Shown here in pieces: positions 21,240-33,633 of a stretch of DNA of 64,000 nt (within the stretch, counting starts at the first letter, position 1; the number at the start of each line of letters is the position of its first letter). The stretch is from Galeopsis tetrahit (taxonomy: Eukaryota; Streptophyta; Magnoliopsida; Lamiales; Lamiaceae). The position numbers and the translations under genes are program-made. The notes under the pieces are model-generated. The model was not told the DNA's origin. It was given only the letters and a program-made list of their open reading frames with translations, and did not search any database. The stretch is from the NCBI GenBank assembly GCA_963675135.1, contig CAVLYN010000195.1:113064-177063 (forward strand). The letters are read 5' to 3'.

Positions 21240-21637
21240 ACTAAAAAAATGTCTGCGGCGAGAGGAAACCTTAGCCATCCAGGTTTGGTAAAGCTTGGCG
21301 AGAATTTTTAGTTTTCGCCAAAATATCCGAGAATTGTTTGCCGTTCCCTAATTTCGGAAAGAGCATATAATCGAATGACTCAATTGTGTAGTGAGATATG
21401 TAATAGGGTGTCTAATACTTTTTATCAAATCAAAAGTCTTATGAAGGATATGAGTCTACCAATTGAAAAAATTGATTGATGTGTCCAGGGTTGCTTGGTA
21501 TATTTGGGGTGATGAAGACAACAAAGTGGATATGTCTAGGGTTTGTAGCCATTCGGAAAAAAAAAAAATCATTCAAGAAGAACGCTGCAGTTATAGACGG
21601 TTCACCGCCCACTCAGACATGTATCCTTTTGAATTAT
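21240..21637 (+). pseudogene. Decayed coding relic upstream of CACTA 1
   Basis: A frame from about 21355 reads ISERAYNRMTQLCSEICNRV and SNTFYQIKSLMKDMSLPIEK before TGA at about 21479. The pattern is faintly like the C-terminal region of FAR1/MULE-derived proteins, which is a weak resemblance only. 21250-21310 (ctgcggcgagaggaaacctt) is an older repeat shared with 33240-33300. Present also in copy 2 (51880-52262). Confidence 0.3.
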
Positions 21638-23098
21638 CACTACAAAAAATGCCTCAATTAGAGACCACAGTTTTGAGACCGGCACAAATCAGTCTCAATT
21701 TGAGACTGATTTGGGACTGATCCTAAAAAAATTTGAGTTTTGAGCATGTTTTCAATTCGGTCTTTAATATTATGTTTTCAGACCGCTTAGAGACCGAATT
21801 TCAGTCTCTAAACCGAAATTAAAATTTTGATTTTGAATTTTGTTTAGATACCGACAATTCAGTCTTTAATTGGTATCAAATATTTTGAAAAGTATAATTT
21901 GAATTGACTACCAATTTTGACCGCTCGTTTAAAGACTATTTTCAATTCGGTCTTTAATATTATGTTTTTCAGACCGCTTAGCCACCGAATTTCAGTCTCT
22001 AAATCAAAATTAAAATTCTTATTTTGAATTTTAATTGAAATTAAAATTCTTATTTCGAATTTTAATTGAAATTAAAACTCTGATTTTGAATTTTAATTGA
22101 AGACCGAAAATTCAGTCTTTAATTGGTATAAATAATTCTGAATCCCAAATTTTAATTAACCGTATCAACTTTCATCGAATCTGGCTCTATGGCTTTGTTC
22201 GAGAGGGAGTAATCAGAATTAGGAGAAGAGGAATTTCCGTCCATCATTGAGAGAGATAAATAAGTTGGCGATTATATCTATATTATATTATATATTCATC
22301 CTAATATTGTATATATAGATAATTTTTAACAGTAGAGACCGCATATTTCGGTCCAAAATCGGTCCCAAATCAGGCGTTTGTTTTTATAGACCGATATTTT
22401 CGGTCTCGAATAGGTATCAAATTAAACTGTTTATTTTATAGAGACCGATTTTAGTGGTATCTGAACACTCCAGAAGAATATTCCTAGATAATTTTTAACA
22501 GTAGAGACCGCATATTTCGGTCCCAAATCGGTCCCATAATCAGGTGGTTGTTTTTATAGACCAATATTTTCGGTCACGGATAGGTATTTAATCAAGTTGT
22601 TTGTTTTATAGATAATTTTTAACATAGTAGAGACCGCATAATTCGGTCCCAAATCGATCCCAAATCACCCGGTTGTGGTTATAGACCGATATTGTCGGTC
22701 CCAAATGTCACTCTCTCAATTTAAACCGACTAACTAGCTTCTAAATAGACAATTCCTTGATTTTACTCTCCAATATCAGTTTGAAGATCTCGTTTCGAAT
22801 TCAACTGTAAGATTTCTCATTCCCTCTTTATTTAAATTAATGTTTTCTCATATTAATTAATTAAGTGTTCGTTGATAATTTTATTTTCATATAATTAATA
22901 GATATGTATAATAGTAGTAAATAAGATAGACCACTGACGTTGTTATGATATCAAATCAAATACTAATTAGAATCAATTATTTTGAAAGATATCATAATCG
23001 TATGTGTACTATTATATGTCCAATTAAACCTGTTGAAAGTATGAATACATGTAAATTAGGTTTTAGAGTGAATTAATTGTCTAATATTAAATTAAAAC

Positions 23099-23797
23099 TG
23101 TTGATGTTGGAATAGGTGTTGTATCTTATTATCCAACATTTCAGTTACATGTTGTACTGAATGTGCCAACACCTAGCACAACATCAGAATTTGCCCTTTC
23201 TCCCTTTACTAACTCCTACCTAACTTGTGTTTCTTAGTGATGTCCCAAATGCAGGTAGAAGACGTGGGCAACACCCAGGTCAAGCAGTTGCATGGGAGTG
23301 AGAAGTTATCAAGCCTCAATGTGCAAGTTCCTACGTTTAAGGAGTGTGAAGGAAGTTAACAAGAAACTACCTTTGATCTAATGGCCAAGATTGATCAAGG
23401 GAGTTGGAGGAGTTGCAAGGCAGTTCGACTTGAAGGCTATAAATAGACCACACTGCCTTCATTCCAAAGTAGAACAAGAAAGAAAGAAGAAAGCAAAACT
23501 ACATTACTATCCATAGTATGCTTGATATTTTTAGATTAGAAAAACACCTTGTTCTTTCTAGTAACTTTTCGAACTCGATTAGAGTTGTAATTGTTCAAAA
23601 CCTTACAAGGTTGTTGATTTTGTTTCACTAATATTAAGAGATAATATAAGTGATTCGTGTAGATTAATTATTTAATCTACACAATTTTTGAAATACTCTT
23701 TGCAAAGCGTTTGTTTAAATTCCGCTGCTCATTGTTGTCTTGTGTGTGCCAACACTAAGTACAACATCTCTGTATATCGCACGCACGCACACTTTCA
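23099..23797 (+). mobile_element. Copia-type solo LTR inside CACTA 1 (699 bp)
   Basis: Starts TGTTGATGTTGGAATAGG, ends CACACTTTCA, flanked by the 5-bp target duplication AAAAC (23094-23098 and 23798-23802). A TATA box ctataaatag lies at 23437-23446, which sets the plus orientation. No internal region remains, so it arose by recombination between two LTRs. Assignment to copia rests on the style of the LTR only. Confidence 0.8.
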
Positions 23798-24287
23798 AAA
23801 ACTGTTAAAATATTTCACTCAAAATTTTTTTGTACAATTTTATCTATACACATATTATAAGACCGAGTATAAGTACAATTTATTCATAATAATCAATTTA
23901 GAATTCCACAATTAATATTTTTGACATAAGTAGTTAATACTGACAAATTAAGTTTTTATGAAATAACTGAATTCCCAAAATTTTACTTTATATGGTATAC
24001 GATTCAAAGTTGATCTACTTGAAAGTCAAACAAATTAAAGATCTTGAATTAATTTCTCATAGAGCATACCCTGTTTGCTATCAAATTTTTTAGCTTTAAA
24101 TTTTGGATTAACGATGGGCTCCACCACATTCTTCTCACATATCTACCAAATTAAATATTATTATTAACATTATTAATTTTAGTACAATAATGCAACAATA
24201 TTTATTCTTTGAATATAATAATATAGCAATATTTATCTTATATACATATGTCAATTATGTAATCATTTTGATTTTGAGTACGTATAG

Positions 24288-24506
24288 ATGGAACTACCGG
24301 ATCGTCGGTGGATGTATTATACTCCTCGATTCATTAATGGAAGTACGAACAGTGAATTTTACAATCAAGTTCGCAAATTTATTGATTTTGCGAAGACGAG
24401 GCCACAATATATGTTTAACGATAAAATCAAGTGTCCATGTACTTTGAAAAAGTGTCAAAATAAAATATTTAAAAGTAACATTGATTTTTTACAATTAATT
24501 CAATGA
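24288..24506 (+). pseudogene. CACTA transposase-associated domain relic
   Basis: Encodes MELPDRRWMYYTPRFINGST, then FIDFAKTRPQ and DKIKCPCTLKKCQNK. This matches the N-terminal transposase-associated domain of plant En/Spm (CACTA) transposases: start with W at residue 8, an EFY..VRKFIDFA helix and the CPC..C.N zinc-like motif. The frame ends after 72 residues and the DDE part is absent, so the element cannot mobilise itself. Confidence 0.75.
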
Positions 24507-25299
24507 TTTTTATCAGTTAATATATGTGGAAATGATTTAATTATTTTGGACTTCTTTAAAGTAACGTTGATTTTGAAAATTTATTATTTAAAACATATAT
24601 AATAAAGAAATTAATTACATATGTATATAATTATTTTTAAAAGTTACACAAGACAATTACTTGTCAAAGTGGTGGGTGTCCAGAAATGGGCACCCATCCA
24701 CCAGGGATCAATTCCCACAAAGGCCAAAATAAAATGGTCAATTAAATAAAGTGGGTGTGGGTGTGTGTGGGTTGGCGGGTGCGGGTCGGGTCTCGAAGGC
24801 GGGTGTGGGTCGGGTTGGCGATGCGGGTGTGAAGGCGGGTGTAAATAAAGAGTGTGGGTGTGGGTCAGCGGGTCGGGTTTCGGGGGCAGTTGCTGGGTAA
24901 GATCTGAGACCGATGTGAGACTGTTTTAGGCCCAAAAATAGGTCGGGCCGACTCACGTTTAGGGACCGTTTTAAGACCGAATTGTCGGTCTCTCATTTAG
25001 AGACCGACCGAAAATCGGTCCTTAATCTGAGACCGATGTGAGACTGTTTTAGGCCCGAAAATAGGTCGGGCCGACTCACGTTTAGGGACCGTTTTAAGAC
25101 CGAATTGCCGGTCTGTCATTTAGAGACCGATCGACAATCGGTCCCTAATTTGAGACTGTGCCATAAATTCGGTCTCTCAATATTAGGTACCGATGAAATA
25201 AGGACCTCCATAAATCGGTCCCAAATCAGTCTCTAACGTGTGTTGAGGCCGCCTTTACAGTCTCAAAATCGGTCTCTAATCGATGCGTTTTTTGTAGTG

Positions 25300-26162
25300 T
25301 ATGTGTATTGATTAATTCATTTAATTGCTTAGTTAATAAAAATGAATCACTCCGATATTGGTAAACGTTTGACACAACAAATAGATTTGACGAGATCGTT
25401 AAAAGCAATGGAAGAGAATTGTATATGTATACATATACGATTATATCATACAAAATTACAAAAGAAGCTCGTGTCCGAGAGGTGAGTGCTCCCTCTTCTT
25501 GGGCGACCGAGGTTTCTCAACATAATTATTTGGGGGCCAATACACACTTAATTACAAAGAATACTGTCCATATATATATAAGTGGTTCGAAGACCGCTCA
25601 GGTACGTGTTCATCTTTGCGATGGAATATATCGCTAACCGCCTGAATATTTCACATTTGCGAAGGAATATATATATGTAATGTAATGTGTAAGTTAGCCA
25701 GGAAAATCGTCATAAAATTACCATCTTCTAAATTTGGTATTAAGAGACAGGGTATTTTTACTTTATTGGAGAGGGAATATTTTGTCAGTGTGTAAAAAGC
25801 AAATACACAATCGAATTGTTTTTAAAGGAGATTTTTAAAGGAGTAAAAAATTAATTTTTTCAAATAAGAAAATGTTCAATTAGAAATGAGATATATGTTT
25901 TTAACAAATGTTTAAATTAATAATACTGGGATTGATGGAGTAATTTGTACCGAAATCGAATTTCATCATAATGTGTAACATCTTACTCTATGTCAAACTA
26001 TGTTTATGCATATACATGAGCCGATTAACCAATAATTACTTACCAAAAAAATTTTGATTTTGATTTTGAAAAAAAAAAAAAAACTGATCGAGTTTCATAA
26101 CCAACCAATGTTATGCTCTGAGAATTGATTAGCCAGTAATTAACTATAGGCGTTGTACATAT
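25300..26162. other. Non-coding, older repeat
   Basis: 25735-26120 is the partner of 11210-11580. 25380-25640 holds a small open frame, also in copy 2, that does not look like a protein. No RNA gene recognised. Confidence 0.5.
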
Positions 26163-26479
26163 GCACCTGATTAGGGTGTTGATTGCTCATATTTTACATG
26201 CATATTTGATCCAAATTGATTTGTTTGCATGCAATTTTCACTCATTATCACTTGATTTGGTATATATTGGTTGAGAAAGGTTTGTGAGGTGTTTTTGTAG
26301 GAATATGGAACTTATTTGGAACTAACAATCACAAGAAACGAGTGATCGATCATCATTGATACTCGTATGAGGAGAAACGACGATTAACATGAACTGGAAT
26401 GAGGAAATTCGGAAGAAACGGGTCATGATACGAAGCGATTAGACAAGGAAACGAGAGGATTAGCCAAAAAGATAAGTGG

Positions 26480-26680
26480 CCGGGTAGAAACCACCTGGCC
26501 GGGTAGCATCGACCCGACGTGAGGTGCGCAAAGGAGGACGTTCGTATTTAGCCACCCGCCCAGGTGAAACCCACCCGCCCGGGTGGATTCCACCCGGGCA
26601 AGGCCACATTTCCAGGACGCTCGTATTTAGGCCGGGTGGGATGCCCGGGTGGGATCCACCCGGCCGGGTGACACACATCT
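26480..26680. repeat. Cluster of CCACCCGG/CCGGGTGG palindromes in the LTR
   Basis: About ten copies of ccgggtgg, ccacccg or cccgggtgg in both orientations within 200 bp, just upstream of the LTR TATA box, in otherwise AT-rich DNA. The RNA or single strand could fold strongly, and CCGG and CG sites are dense. Copy 2 has one extra unit (about 54213-54230). Confidence 0.8.
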
Positions 26681-26848
26681 CGGGGGTTTTTGGCGATTTT
26701 CTCCTATTTCGAGGGGCTAAAGTGCAAAACTCATCTTTGGAATCTTCACAACATATAAAAGGGGCCCTATTTCAGGTTTGAGAGGATAACACACTTTGGA
26801 GGGCAACATCTACACACAATCACACATAGCATTAGGTGTTCTTGTTCT

Positions 26849-29539
26849 CACTACTACAAAAATGGGCTTTAGAGACGCTCAAAAGTGTCACTAAAAGTAA
26901 TGTTTAGTGACGTTTTTGATGTAGTGACGCTTGGGCCAAACGTCACCTGATTTGGCGTTTTTGTAGGCTATTATTGTGACGCTTGAAAGCGTTACTATAA
27001 ACGGCATTTATGACGCTTCTACGCGTCATGGTAATATTATTTTGTGACACTAACTAACGTCGTGATGGTGTGCTTTAGTGATGCTTTTTCGTGTCATAAA
27101 AAAGTCATAACTAACTTAACTACCTTGTTTAGTGACGCTCTTATGCATCATAGTAACATTATTCGGTGACGCTAACCGACGTCACCCCAATGCGCTTTAG
27201 AGATATTTTCTTGTGTCACGAAAAATTTATAACTAATTTAACTACCTCGTTTAGTGACCCTTTCTCGCGTCTCAAGAACTTTTAAAACTGATTTAATTAC
27301 CTAAACTAGTGATGGTTTTAAATTTCACATAATAGTAGTAACAATATATACTATACATATACCTTTAAACAACTTAGGCATATATAACAATTTATATTTT
27401 CATTCATTTATATCACAACAATAAAATATTGTCACACTTCTAAACAAAGATATAAAATATTTTCATTCATTTATATCACAAGATATAACAATAAGCACAT
27501 TTCTAAAAAATAGAAACAACCAAAGTTTAAAACATCTCAAATTCTCATTTCGATCTCAACAACCTTTCAATTAGTTTGCTCTTCTCTTCAAGTTCTTTTT
27601 CCACGGCAATTCAATGGGTATGATCCTGGCTATGTGAATGACCATATACCTCGTTTTGCAGTTACTCCATACACTCGTCCACCTTTATCTTAGCTAAGGA
27701 CTTCAGAAATATATCATTTGAACCTTCGTCTCGTGCACCGACTTAAAATTTGTTCTTTAATTGTTGCATTTTTTTTCTGTATACAAGAATTTATACAATA
27801 AAATTATCACAAGAGAGTATACTATGTTTACTATTGTAATAAGACCAAAATTAGAGAAGTTAAAAAAAAAAAATGAAGCTTAACCAATGGCATTTGCAAC
27901 TTCAGGATTATGTGTATTCCTTTCTCACAAATAACACTTTAATGATACACCTTCTCTAGTCAGCTCGAAATACTCAACATTTTCTCCGTCCATATCATTT
28001 TCTCCTATCCCAACATTACGTAAAACTTCTTCCGACAAGAGCAAATAATTATTATATCAATAATCATTATATAACTTCCCACCAAGTTTGCAAATGAAGA
28101 GTAGTTACCTTAGGAATTTCATAAACTTGAGCAAAGCTCCTATGTTGCATTTTCTTAATCGCTCTATTTTCTTTATTTTTGTCCCTAGTTTTTTGTATAG
28201 TATAATAAAGCCAAGGTTATTTGGGGGTAACTATAATATACCTGGAGGGTCAATATATCATATAGAATAATATATCTGGAGGGTCGACATATCGTTCATT
28301 GACAACCTTTTCAATACTTATTTGGGGTAACTATAATCAGCAACAATTCTTTGTCCCCGCGTCAGTGGTGTAATATTATCTTTAAAATGCAGAAAAGATT
28401 GACAAAAGAGTTCAAATAAGTATTAAGATAGCTTTGAAAAGGAAAAATGAGCAGTATAAAGAGTGATGTATGGTACCTCGTGATAACAACATCATTTAAA
28501 GACAATGACAACATCCTTTGGCCACTATGATCATGGACACTTTTTCGTTCTCCAACTCCTGCTTGAAGATGATTAATAGTAATAACTTTTCTCTTTACCA
28601 TTTTCCTACAATCACAATTCTATTCAGAACGATAACGTGTTAAAATATAAATACAAGCAATAACTCATATGCCATTCTTACACACACAAGATCCGTCCTT
28701 GTAGGCATCCGTTAACCTTGACAAATCCATCAAACTCCTATTTGCATTCATAATTTTGTATACCTAATTCACTTTAACAAATTCTAAATAAATTCAGGGA
28801 GTAAAAATAAAAGTGTAATATTAAAGAAAAATTCAGAAATTCAAATCAAAGCTTCAAATAGGCATAGGAAAAGCTCTAAACCAGATCATGTTTTGATTGT
28901 AAAAAACAATTTTCTGCTGTTAAAAATAGTGTTCTGCTATCAAAACAACAGTTTCCTGCTGTCAAAAATATATTTTCTGTTAATTAAAAACAGTTCTTTT
29001 ATGTTGTTAGAACAAACTATAAGAAATTTAACTATTTTATTTACAGCAACACCATTAAAAAAATTATGAAAGTTGTTCAATTCTATTTTAAAGTATACTC
29101 ATATTTGAGTTACTAATGCATCACAATGTGTCAAAAGATTAATAAAAAACATGGTGGTTTCAATTATAGAATATAAAAGCTCAAAACTGACAAACTGTAC
29201 CTGTATATTTCCACTACAAAAATCTTTGACCAAATTTGATTTGAAGAATAATTTGCAATAAAGACCTGCAGATTCATTGCAAAAGTTGAATAAAAATACT
29301 TGTGATGCATTAGAATTCTGTGCATTTAAATCTGAATGAAGAATGTATTCAAATTAAATAATAAACAATAAATAAACAGAGCAGGATTCAACTCAGACTA
29401 GACAATAAACATAAAGTAAACACATGGTCGAACAAAAAACAGAAACAAAACAGAGTAGGAAAAAATCAAACTAAAATCCATGGATATTAGGTAAAGTTTC
29501 TTGATTTTGGATAAATTCGATTGATTTTAATTGAATGAA

Positions 29540-29584
<45 letters not shown>

Positions 29585-30581
29585 GGGTTCCAGATTGACC
29601 AAAACATTGAACAACTAAATGATCCAACCGTCAAATTCACAGCAAAAAATTTAAAATACTTGAGATGCAGAGCCAATACCCTGTCCCTTCCATCCTTCCA
29701 TTAGTAATAGTCACGTTCTCTAATAGTTTACTCAGTTCTCGTCTTTTCTCACTGCCGATTGTATGTGGCGAGTAACAATCCAGATTTTCTTGTTATCTCT
29801 TGCCGCATTCCCAGCAAGTTCTAAAACCTCAGCACCTAGATATTCGAGGACGACGGAGAGATAGACCGGCGCACCGGGGATGACGCGCTCTGCGTATTTT
29901 CCAGCCTTAAGAAAACAGGTGATTCTACAAACACAAACAGGGTATGGATTTGATAGCCGTCTGCTTTCCTCTGCAACCTTTGGTGGTGGCTGCTTCTTTG
30001 GAACTCAAATTCAGAATCGACATATTTGGGTATGCTTTTCGGGAGTAATGGAATCGGTAATGTTTCTTGATGGTGGTGGGCAGTTTTCGTGAAGGGCAAA
30101 AATTAGGGCAAACTATGAAATAGAGGAACACAAGGAATATAAATCGAAAAAGAAATTGCGGGACTAAATTTTATTCGGAGGCACAACGCTGATTAATTAA
30201 AATTTAAAATTATGAAAATGAGGCAATTGTTGAAAATATAATTAGAAGAAAAAAATTCCGGGACTAAATTTTATTTAGAGCTAGGTTTTTTATATGGAGC
30301 TAGGTTAAACATTGATTAATTCGAATTATGATAATTATAAAAGATTGATGAGAATAAAAAGGAGAAAAAAATTAGAAGTAGTAACTAAAAAAATAAATTG
30401 AAAAATCTACATTATGGGGATTTGAACGCAAGACCTCAAACTCAAACATTGAGGATAAAACCACTTGAGCGTCACTATATGTTGTTAGAAAATGGAAGCG
30501 TCTTTATATAATTAATATGATGACGCATAATTATAAGGGTCACTACGAACGCGTCACTATTGGGAGTATTTTGTAGTAGTG
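26849..30581. mobile_element. CACTA element 2 (3733 bp), copy 1 only
   Basis: Termini CACTACTACAAAAATGGG and attttgtagtagtg with 3-bp duplication TCT (26846-26848 and 30582-30584). Subterminal repeats are of the gtgacgctt / aagcgtca type. Copy 2 shows the empty site with a single tct, so the element entered after the 41-kb duplication. Inside are decayed minus-strand coding pieces (27560-28600), an (AT)n tract at 29546-29578 and GC-richer unexplained sequence at 29690-30110. Confidence 0.92.
27560..28603 (-). pseudogene. Decayed CACTA ORF pieces (TnpA-like)
   Basis: Minus-strand pieces include MVKRKVITINHLQAGVGE at 28601 with a possible GTACC donor after VVITR, then NVGIGENDMDGENVEYFELT near 28000, and a C-terminal piece with SNDIFLKSLAKIKVDE and EKELEEKSKLIERLL near 27700-27560, broken by stops. 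Layout and coiled-coil C-terminus resemble the second (TnpA-like) protein of plant CACTA elements. Identity is uncertain and no intact frame remains. Confidence 0.35.
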
Positions 30582-31642
30582 TCTTTTTGCAAATTCAATT
30601 GGAAATTAGCATAGATTAGAGTTACAATTTACAATTCAAAGAAGATTTCCATTGGGCTTTGTAAGTAATTGAAGTTTATAGCTACATCTCCACTTTTAAG
30701 GTGATATCTATTTAATTCTCATTTCAATTTAGTAATTCTTCTATTTCTTTCCATTGATTTCTTAATTGTTATGGGTTTTATGAATTCTTGCATTATAGCC
30801 ATGGATTTCTATATTAGAGCCATGGGCTAAGTCCTAATTGCCTAGGGTGTTGAAGTTTTGGTGGTCAAGTGGTCTAATTATGGATTAATTGGGGGATTAG
30901 TTTAGGATTTGGGTGTATAGGTTTCTAGTGTGGTGGTTTTCATGATTCAATTGGTTAATTCACCCTATTAGCTAGCATTCTTAGTTGTGTCGATTTCAAC
31001 GACCGTATTGGATTGCATGATTGAGAATGTGTGTGTGAGCTTGAATTAATTGATTAGAATTAGCATAGTAACTAGCTACACCGACCGGGGGTTGATTGCT
31101 TAGATCGACGACACTAGGCACTAGTCGATTAGAGGTCGTGTATTAGATTAGTGAGAGGACGTTTCATAAACATTAGTAACCGTGTTGAACGTGTTTATGA
31201 GACATTATCCTAGGATCTTATGGTATTGATTAGACTTAATAATTGCTAATTAATACACGTGTTCATCTAGGCCTCACAAGGGATTGGTCGACACATACGA
31301 GTGATAGCCTTTAGCTTGCCCAACATCTTAGGTTTAATTTGTGTGATTTAATTCATTAATTAACCATTTAGCCTACAAAATGGATACACCCAAGGCAATA
31401 CTCTCTCACTTTGCACTTTCGAAAGGAAGTTAGATATCTTGTTATTGCATTTGTTCATTTCTTCTTGTTTAGTTCATCTAGTTTTGTACTTGTGTTTTTA
31501 ATTCCCGAAAATCCAAACAAACAAGCTTAGTTACTATAGCATGATAACTTGCAACTTTAGGGATTCATTGATACTCAATTAAGTCCTTGGAACGAAAATA
31601 TACTTGGGAAAACTTATCAAAAAATACGAACAACTCAGCACC

Positions 31643-31882
31643 CACATTTCTTATAATTAAGGTGTGTGCATATATCATTTTTTAAAATTAAGAGTAAGCT
31701 AGCTATATATCGGTGTGTGTATTTTTACAAATGTGGTTGTGAATATCCAGCATGTTAACCATAATTACTTAATTTTATGTACGTAGGTAATTTGTATTAA
31801 ATTCGAGTTCCATTAAAAAAAATTAAATACTATGAGATCGATCAAAAGTTAACCAGCTAGAATCAATTTTTTTATGCGTCAA
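31643..31882. repeat. Older diverged repeat (shared with 11600 and 12620)
   Basis: Words ggtgtgtgcatatat, attaaatactatgagatc and agctagaatcaatt recur at 11595-11640, 12640-12690 and 21130-21185. It continues after the TRIM-like insertion at 33180. Confidence 0.6.
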
Positions 31883-33179
31883 TGTGAGAATTATATTCAA
31901 TAACGGTTAATGAGATGATAAGAGTGGTCCACTATGTATAGGGATTACAAGACATACACGAGAAAATAGATAAACAAGGAAATAAATATAAACCATAAAT
32001 AAAAGATTGCTACCTATAATATATTATACTATTTCTATAATACATTTTACTATTTCTATAATATATTATTCTATTATATTCTCTAATACCCCCGGTCAAA
32101 CGAAGCTAGAAATGTAAATGAACACGAGCTTGGTACGCAACAATCTGAAGCGAATTTGAGATAGAAATTTCGTGTAGACATACGCAAAACAAAACACTTT
32201 TGTTGTCATACAGCAGGAGAAATAACGGAAATTCGGAATCACCAGATAAGACATGACAACGCGCAAAAAAGCAGGAAGCAAATGGATCGAAACATCAAAA
32301 TCCTTTGAAGGACGAACGATGACTGAAAATTAGGCAAGAAACACTCGCATGTGTGTCAAAATTAGTTGATTCGAGCACAAACATGATAGATCGAAGGGGC
32401 GAGCAACCAATGATATTGATCGTAGGCTCTTCGAATAGAGAGAAAAGTTGAAGAAAAAAGATGCAGCGTGAGCTTATATACAAAATTAGAGTGTAGGTGA
32501 GTGTGACTAACACCATATGAGTGAAAACAGCCATGGAGAGGGAACAAGGAGAAATGCTCGCTTGAGAAGAAAAATAATTAGGGGGGACAAGGAGACTTGC
32601 TCGCTTGAGAAGAAGAAGGGGGGACGAGGAGACTTGCTAGCTCGAGAAGAAGAAGGGGGACGAGAAATACAAGCTCGTCGGTGGCGGCTAAAAAACGGCC
32701 AAGAGAGGGAACGAGGGAGACCAGCTCGTTCGAGAAGAAGAAGGGGGACGAGGAATACAAGCTCGTCGGTGGCAGCTAAAAGCGGTCGGGACAGAGAACG
32801 AGGGAGACCAGCTCGTTCAAGATAAAAAAAAAAAAAAACAAGGCGGCGACGAGGGATACCTGCTCGTCGAGGACGCCGAAAAATTGAGAAGAAAGGGGAA
32901 GGGGCAAGGCGGCGACGGGGGATACCAACCCGTCGGAGAAGCCGAAAAAAATATGGAGGGAGAGAGAAGGGTTTCAGTGTATTAGTCTGATACCATGTGA
33001 GAATTATATTCAATCACCGTTAATGAGATGATAAGAGTGGTGCACTATATATAGGGATTACAAGAAATACACAAGTAAATAGATAAACAAGGAAATAAAT
33101 ATAAACCATAAATAAAAGATTCCTACCTATTATATTTATACTATTCCTATAATATATTATTCTATTATATTTTATAATA
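31883..33179 (-). mobile_element. TRIM-like short LTR retrotransposon
   Basis: LTRs at 31883-32088 (206 bp) and 32996-33179 (184 bp), both starting tgtgagaattatattcaat on the plus strand. The primer site ctgatacca (minus TGGTATCAG) abuts the right LTR, so the element runs on the minus strand. A purine tract accgggggt lies inside the left LTR. Target duplication GTCAA (31878-31882) / GTTAA (33180-33184), with one mutation. The 907-bp interior has no gag or pol. It holds tandem repeats (gagaagaagaagggggacga type) and frames rich in R and E on one strand and L, F and P on the other, which I regard as by-products of the repeats. Shared with copy 2. Confidence 0.85.
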
Positions 33180-33184
33180 GTTAA

Positions 33185-33540
33185 CTATTGATGTGATTAA
33201 TAAGAATAAGTAACTAAAACAAATACTAAAACAAAAGTTTGCGGCGAGAGGAAACCTTCGCCATCCAAATTTGGTAAAGCTTGGCGAGAACTTTTAATTG
33301 TCGCCAAAATATCCGAGAATTTTTTGTCGTTTCCTAAAACATCATCGATGTGGGTATCAAAGTTTATCGCCTCTACTTGCCCTCCTCAAGCCCTTGCTAC
33401 ACACGCACAATCGTGAAAATTGCCCAAATATGTGTGGCCGAGAGGACTTTACCACGCAACCTCACGGTCGCTAAGCTTCAAAGAGGCAGCACCCTGTCGT
33501 TCAAATAGGACACAAAACCTTTTTGTTGTTTAGGATAAAA
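33185..33540. repeat. Diverged 184-bp-family unit
   Basis: Contains ctgcggcgag-like and ttggtaaagcttggcgagaa segments shared with 21250-21330, then tatccgagaatt, tttatcgcctctacttgccc and the tcaaagaggc end of the 184-bp unit. It shows the fuller ancestral order of this repeat before amplification at 12741-13344. Confidence 0.7.
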
Positions 33541-33633
33541 AAAGAAAAAGATAAGAAATTACCTAAGAAATTACAATGAAACAGTATTAAAAAGAAAAAA
33601 ACTGACTGCCTAAGCGGTCTAGGCACTAAGGCG

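Larger units (their letters stand above)
21638..25299 (+). mobile_element. CACTA element 1 (3662 bp, non-autonomous)
   Basis: Termini CACTACAAAAAATGCC and gcgttttttgtagtg with 3-bp target duplication TAT (21635-21637 and 25300-25302). Hundreds of bases at each end are packed with agaccgaattt / aaatcggtctc words in both orientations, the subterminal transposase-binding repeats of CACTA elements. The inner part holds a relic of the transposase N-terminus (24288-24506) and a solo LTR (23099-23797). In copy 2 the same insertion (same TAT site) is reduced to 739 bp, so the element predates the duplication. Confidence 0.92.
26168..31637 (+). mobile_element. Solo LTR (about 1.74 kb) split by CACTA 2
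   Basis: Starts TGATTAGGGTGTTGATTGCT, ends acgaacaactca, flanked by target duplication GCACC (26163-26167 and 31638-31642). TATA box tataaaa at 26754-26760, so it is transcribed on the plus strand. The end with tccttggaacgaaaatatac resembles LTRs of Ty3/gypsy elements, but the superfamily is inferred. The uninterrupted copy is at 53868-55627 (1760 bp). CACTA 2 occupies 26849-30581 in this copy only. Confidence 0.85.

Noticed and set aside
26460..26781. Frames rich in P and G on both strands (72 and 85 aa)
   Set aside because: They result from the GC-rich palindromes of the LTR; both strands are open and no family is recognised.
30400..30540. Possible tRNA-like or snoRNA stretch near the CACTA 2 right end
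   Set aside because: The words ggatttgaacgcaagacctc resemble a T-loop, but no acceptor stem or anticodon arm can be built around them.
32507..33013. 168-aa minus-strand frame rich in R, L, P and F
   Set aside because: It spans tandem repeats inside the TRIM-like element and reads into the LTR; the opposite strand is also open. Composition and repeats explain it.
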